Assembly: GCA_021811745.1 (NCBI GenBank)
Contig: JAJZNH010000835.1
Coordinates: 1 to 5,371 of the forward strand
Origin: Acidobacteriota bacterium
Lineage (GTDB): Bacteria > Acidobacteriota > Terriglobia > Terriglobales > Acidobacteriaceae
Direction: 5' to 3'
Length of the DNA: 5,371 bases
The notes below the pieces were generated by a model. The model did no database searches. It saw nothing but the letters and a program-made list of their open reading frames with translations, and was not told where the DNA came from. Below, piece by piece: positions 4,786 to 5,371 of the stretch (position 1 is the stretch's first letter; every line of letters begins with the position of its first letter). The position numbers and the translations under genes are program-made.

Positions 4786-5371
4786 ATGGCAAAGTCTCCG
4801 GCCTCCCATCCTCATCCAGGCGCTGCGCAGAGCTATGGCAGGGCAACGGTTACCCTGCTCCCGATCCTGCTCGCTATGCTCGGCGTCTGCCTCATTTTTT
4901 CGTGGACGACGCGCGATGCCACGGCGCTTCTACAACTCCGCAAAACTCGCGGCCCTGGATCGCTGGTCGATACACGCACATGGCAGACTGCCAAGGCGCT
5001 GGCGCCGCTGGCCGTCAGCTCGGAAGAAAACGAGTACGCACGCCAGACCGAGCATCTGGCGGATCACGAGGTGGACCAGGCTTTTGCCGCCGCGCTCCGC
5101 CAGGCCAGCCTCGACGCACAGCATCGCGCGCTCACCGGGAAAGCTCTTGTCCTGAAGCAGAAAATTGCACAGCTCCAACTTCTTCAGAAGCAGGATCAGG
5201 CGCTCGTTGACAGGCTCTCTGCAAAGGCGGTTCCTTCCCCCGGCCCGGCCCAAAACGCCGCCGCCTTTCCAGCTCAAGCAGATCTGCAGGTTGCCAAGGC
5301 CCAACTCGGTCTGGACAACGATGAGATCGCGGATGCCCAGCGCGATCTGGCTCGCGTCACGGGCGATCAGA
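4786..5371 (+). CDS. Probable MscS-type channel, N-terminal part (partial)
   Basis: The frame is open from ATG 4786 to the window end, giving 195 complete codons. After a short polar start (MAKSPASHPHPG) there is one transmembrane segment or uncleaved signal anchor (about 20-39, ATVTLLPILLAMLGVCLIFS). A conserved-looking block follows, LVDTRTWQTAKALAPLAV with EEN-EYARQTEHLADHEVDQAF (60-100). Then come long Gln/Leu/Lys-rich helices that look like coiled coil (about 112-145 and 163-190), split by a Pro/Ala-rich loop. This resembles, from memory, the extracytoplasmic N-terminal region of large acidobacterial mechanosensitive ion channels; the pore and MscS core would lie beyond the window. Without them the function is a guess, and an envelope protein with coiled coils is the safe description. 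ATG 4786 is supported by GGA four to five bases upstream and by the membrane segment close behind it. Confidence 0.6.
   Translation, partial: MAKSPASHPHPGAAQSYGRATVTLLPILLAMLGVCLIFSWTTRDATALLQLRKTRGPGSLVDTRTWQTAKALAPLAVSSEENEYARQTEHLADHEVDQAFAAALRQASLDAQHRALTGKALVLKQKIAQLQLLQKQDQALVDRLSAKAVPSPGPAQNAAAFPAQADLQVAKAQLGLDNDEIADAQRDLARVTGDQ

Overview
This 5.4 kb window is GC-rich and holds a mixture of core bacterial genes and accessory genes. The best guess for the source is an acidobacterium (Terriglobia-like). That rests on the look of the incomplete membrane protein at the right end, the secreted ComEA-like helix-hairpin-helix protein and the IS5-type transposase; it is inference, because no phylogenetic marker could be searched.

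Layout, left to right. Bases 1-126 are the right end of an IS5-family insertion sequence: the last 38 codons of its transposase and its terminal inverted repeat. Directly against it lies a 117-bp imperfect palindrome (127-243) with equal arms and a perfect central hairpin, which resembles a MITE or other small palindromic repeat. Its right edge supplies the stop codon of a small leftward ORF of unknown function (241-429, 62 aa). Next comes rplS (ribosomal protein L19), which has its own candidate extended -10 promoter and a strong intrinsic terminator, so it appears to be transcribed alone. After 140 bp comes pyrH (UMP kinase), whose candidate extended -10 element lies so close to the ATG that its mRNA may be almost leaderless. 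Neither gene sits beside its common partners (trmD for rplS; tsf or frr for pyrH).

The right half is accessory. It holds a family-3 membrane acyltransferase (2074-3261), then a convergent gene for a secreted helix-hairpin-helix protein (3363-3689, minus strand). Divergent from that is a genuine branch-1 nitrilase (3784-4653) with an intact Glu-Lys-Cys catalytic set but a short C-terminus. Last is the first 195 codons of a membrane-anchored, coiled-coil protein that resembles the N-terminus of large MscS-type mechanosensitive channels and runs off the window.

The genes do not form one pathway. L19 and UMP kinase are housekeeping functions; the others concern the cell envelope or small-molecule metabolism and appear to be separate transcription units. 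I found no CRISPR array, tRNA, rRNA or defence operon. The most unusual structure is the IS5 end abutting the 117-bp palindrome that in turn abuts a small gene.
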